A stretch of 7,449 nt of DNA from Candidatus Zixiibacteriota bacterium (GTDB taxonomy: Bacteria; Zixibacteria; MSB-5A5; GN15; FEB-12), in the NCBI GenBank assembly GCA_018816665.1, contig JAHIVM010000246.1, positions 1 through 7,449 of the forward strand, given 5' to 3'. Below, in pieces: positions 5,909 to 7,449 of the stretch (its first letter is position 1; every line of letters begins with the position of its first letter). A program made the position numbers and the translations under genes. The notes below the pieces were generated by a model that saw only the letters and a list, made by a program, of their open reading frames with translations, ran no database searches and was not told where the DNA came from.

Positions 5909-7449
5909 TTACGGCTGCGAGCGGAGTGACAGGGAAATGCGGCGGCGGTCCAGATCCACGTCAAGGACCGTCACCAGTACTTTCTGATGGACGCGGACAA
6001 CCTCGGCAGGGTCCTTGACAAAACGATCCGCGAGTTGACTGATGTGGGCGAGCCCGTCCTGATGCACGCCGATGTCTATGAACGCACCGAAGGCGGTTAC
6101 GTTGGTGACAATACCAGGCAGTTTCATGCCGACTTCAAGGTCGGTCATCTCCTTGACAGAATCCTCGAATGCGAAAGACTGGTACTCCGGTCTGGGATCA
6201 CGTCCCGGCTTCGCCAGTTCATCGATAATATCCTGCAGGGTGGGCATTCCGATTGAGCCCGACACATAGTTGGACAGGGTGACTTTCTTGCGGAGCGACT
6301 CGTCCTGCATCAGGAGATTCACGGTGCAACCCAAGTCGGCCGCCATCTTCTCCACGACATGGTAGCTTTCCGGGTGAACCGCGCTACGGTCGAGTGTGTT
6401 TTCCGCATCGGAGATGCGCAGGAAACCCGCGGCCTGTTCGAATGCCTTGGGACCCAGTCGAGCCACCTTGAGGAACTCCCGCCGTGATTTGAAGGGACCG
6501 TTCTGATTGCGATAGTCGATTATATTCTGGGCCAGTTGTGGTCCCAGCCCCGAGACATACATCAGCAACCGCTTGCTGGCGGTGTTGACATCAACACCGA
6601 CCCGATTGACGCAGATGATCACCGTGTCATCGAGTCCCTGGCGGAGTAGATTCTGGTCGACATCGTGCTGATATTGACCGACCCCGATCGACTTGGGGTC
6701 TATTTTGACCAGTTCGGCCAGCGGGTCCATGAGGCGACGGCCGATAGACACGGCGCCGCGTACGGTCACATCCTGATCCGGGAATTCCTCCCGGGCGACA
6801 TCGGAGGCGGAATACACCGAGGCACCGGCCTCACTGACCATCTCGACCGCGATATGGTCGGGGAGGTCGATTTCTCGAACAAACGCCTCGGTTTCGCGGC
6901 TGGCGGTGCCGTTTCCGATGGCTATGACGTTGATTTTGAAGCGGTCCACCAGAGCCCGGATTTCCTGCCGGGCGTCATCGCGTTTGGCCGCGCCGGTATG
7001 GGGGTAGACCACCGTATGGTGTTCCAGTTTGCCCTGACGGTCGAGGCAGACCACTTTGCAGCCGGTCCGAAATCCGGGGTCGAGCGCCAGCACTCTCCTC
7101 TGACCCAGCGGCGGAGCCATCAGCAACTCCTGAAGGTTTTCGGTAAACACACGGATAGCTTCCAGATCGGCCCGCTTTTTGTGTTCGGCCCGGACCTCTG
7201 TTTCCAGCGACGGTGCGAGCAGGCGTTTGTAGCTGTCCTGCACGGCCTCGGAAACCTGGCGACTGCATTCGTTGTCGGCAATGACAAACATGCGCTCGAG
7301 AATACCGAGAGCCTCGGATTCGGGTGGGGCGATAGTCAGCCGAAGGATCAATTCCGTTTCACCTCGACGCATGGCCAGAATGCGATGGGACGGGGCGGTG
7401 GCGATTGGTTCTTCCCAGTCGAAATAATCCGAATACTTGGCGCCCTCGG
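5909..7449 (-). CDS. tex: Tex family RNA-binding transcriptional accessory protein, C-terminal 512 residues (5' end outside window)
   Basis: Tex is a cytoplasmic nucleic-acid-binding protein conserved across bacteria (YhgF in Escherichia coli), linked to transcription and RNA metabolism. The frame is open to the right edge, and residues before the internal ATG at 7372 (EGAKYSDYFDWEEPIATAPSHR) match the conserved Tex core, so that ATG is not the start. Roughly 210-270 N-terminal residues are missing compared with the usual 720-790. In visible-fragment numbering: YqgF-like RNase H fold about 117-245, opening with RRVLALDPGFRTG; tandem helix-hairpin-helix about 283-345 (SGLGPQLAQNIIDYRNQNG and ARLGPKAFEQAAGFLRI), with the HPESY motif just after; S1 RNA-binding domain about 440-510 (GIVTNVTAFGAFIDIGVHQDGL). 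The stop is TAA at 5911-5909. The family call is secure. It is the first of three same-strand genes, but the 292-base gap argues against tight operon coupling. Confidence 0.97.
   Translation of the reverse strand, partial: EGAKYSDYFDWEEPIATAPSHRILAMRRGETELILRLTIAPPESEALGILERMFVIADNECSRQVSEAVQDSYKRLLAPSLETEVRAEHKKRADLEAIRVFTENLQELLMAPPLGQRRVLALDPGFRTGCKVVCLDRQGKLEHHTVVYPHTGAAKRDDARQEIRALVDRFKINVIAIGNGTASRETEAFVREIDLPDHIAVEMVSEAGASVYSASDVAREEFPDQDVTVRGAVSIGRRLMDPLAELVKIDPKSIGVGQYQHDVDQNLLRQGLDDTVIICVNRVGVDVNTASKRLLMYVSGLGPQLAQNIIDYRNQNGPFKSRREFLKVARLGPKAFEQAAGFLRISDAENTLDRSAVHPESYHVVEKMAADLGCTVNLLMQDESLRKKVTLSNYVSGSIGMPTLQDIIDELAKPGRDPRPEYQSFAFEDSVKEMTDLEVGMKLPGIVTNVTAFGAFIDIGVHQDGLAHISQLADRFVKDPAEVVRVHQKVLVTVLDVDLDRRRISLSLRSQP

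Noticed and set aside
5725..5964. Small minus-strand frame ending in a lipobox-like stretch (LLSSFLVAC)
   Set aside because: Its first part overlaps the tex S1-domain coding region in another frame with Arg/Pro-rich shadow composition, and the lipobox lies near the C-terminus instead of the N-terminus.
7370..7372. ATG at 7372 as the start of tex
   Set aside because: The frame continues open to the right edge and the upstream residues match the conserved Tex core, so the true start lies outside the window.

Overview
The window is about 57% G+C by eye and holds three genes, all on the minus strand, so transcription runs from high to low coordinates. The order is the C-terminal two thirds of the RNA-binding factor Tex (entering from the right edge), a complete 1221-residue secreted multidomain protein, and a secreted papain-type cysteine protease that runs off the left edge. 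Two gaps of about 295 bases separate the genes.

The two secreted proteins point to a bacterium of the FCB group or a related candidate phylum. The mix of Asp-box propeller, thrombospondin type 3 repeats, PKD and cohesin-like modules, and a C-terminal module starting GCC-x3-RGNVQ followed by SVD[IV]GDLT-x2-IDHLFI repeats resembles secreted proteins I associate with candidate phylum Zixibacteria. This placement is inference from recalled protein style; there is no rRNA or other phylogenetic marker beyond the widely conserved Tex.

Right part (5909-7449): Tex, a housekeeping nucleic-acid-binding protein with YqgF-like, helix-hairpin-helix and S1 modules. Gap 5617-5908: a weak candidate terminator for tex and the ribosome binding site of the next gene, but no convincing promoter. 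Middle (1951-5616): signal sequence, twelve Asp boxes forming one or two beta-propellers, a calcium-binding thrombospondin type 3 stretch, an unassigned domain of about 290 residues, and two dockerin-like repeats. Gap 1652-1950: a strong strand-specific GNRA hairpin just after the stop codon, then a sigma-70-type promoter with a perfect -35 box, then a leader of about 160 nt. Left part (1-1651): protease starting at GTG, with signal peptide, short prosegment, complete papain catalytic set, PKD domain, cohesin-like domain and the first residues of the same C-terminal module seen on its neighbour.

The two secreted proteins probably share an export or surface-attachment route, because they carry the same C-terminal tag, but the protease has its own promoter. 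Nothing here looks like a mobile element, CRISPR array, defence island or RNA gene. The most interesting material is the shared dockerin-like tag with its unusually long metal loop, its co-occurrence with a cohesin-like domain, and the intergenic RNA structures.
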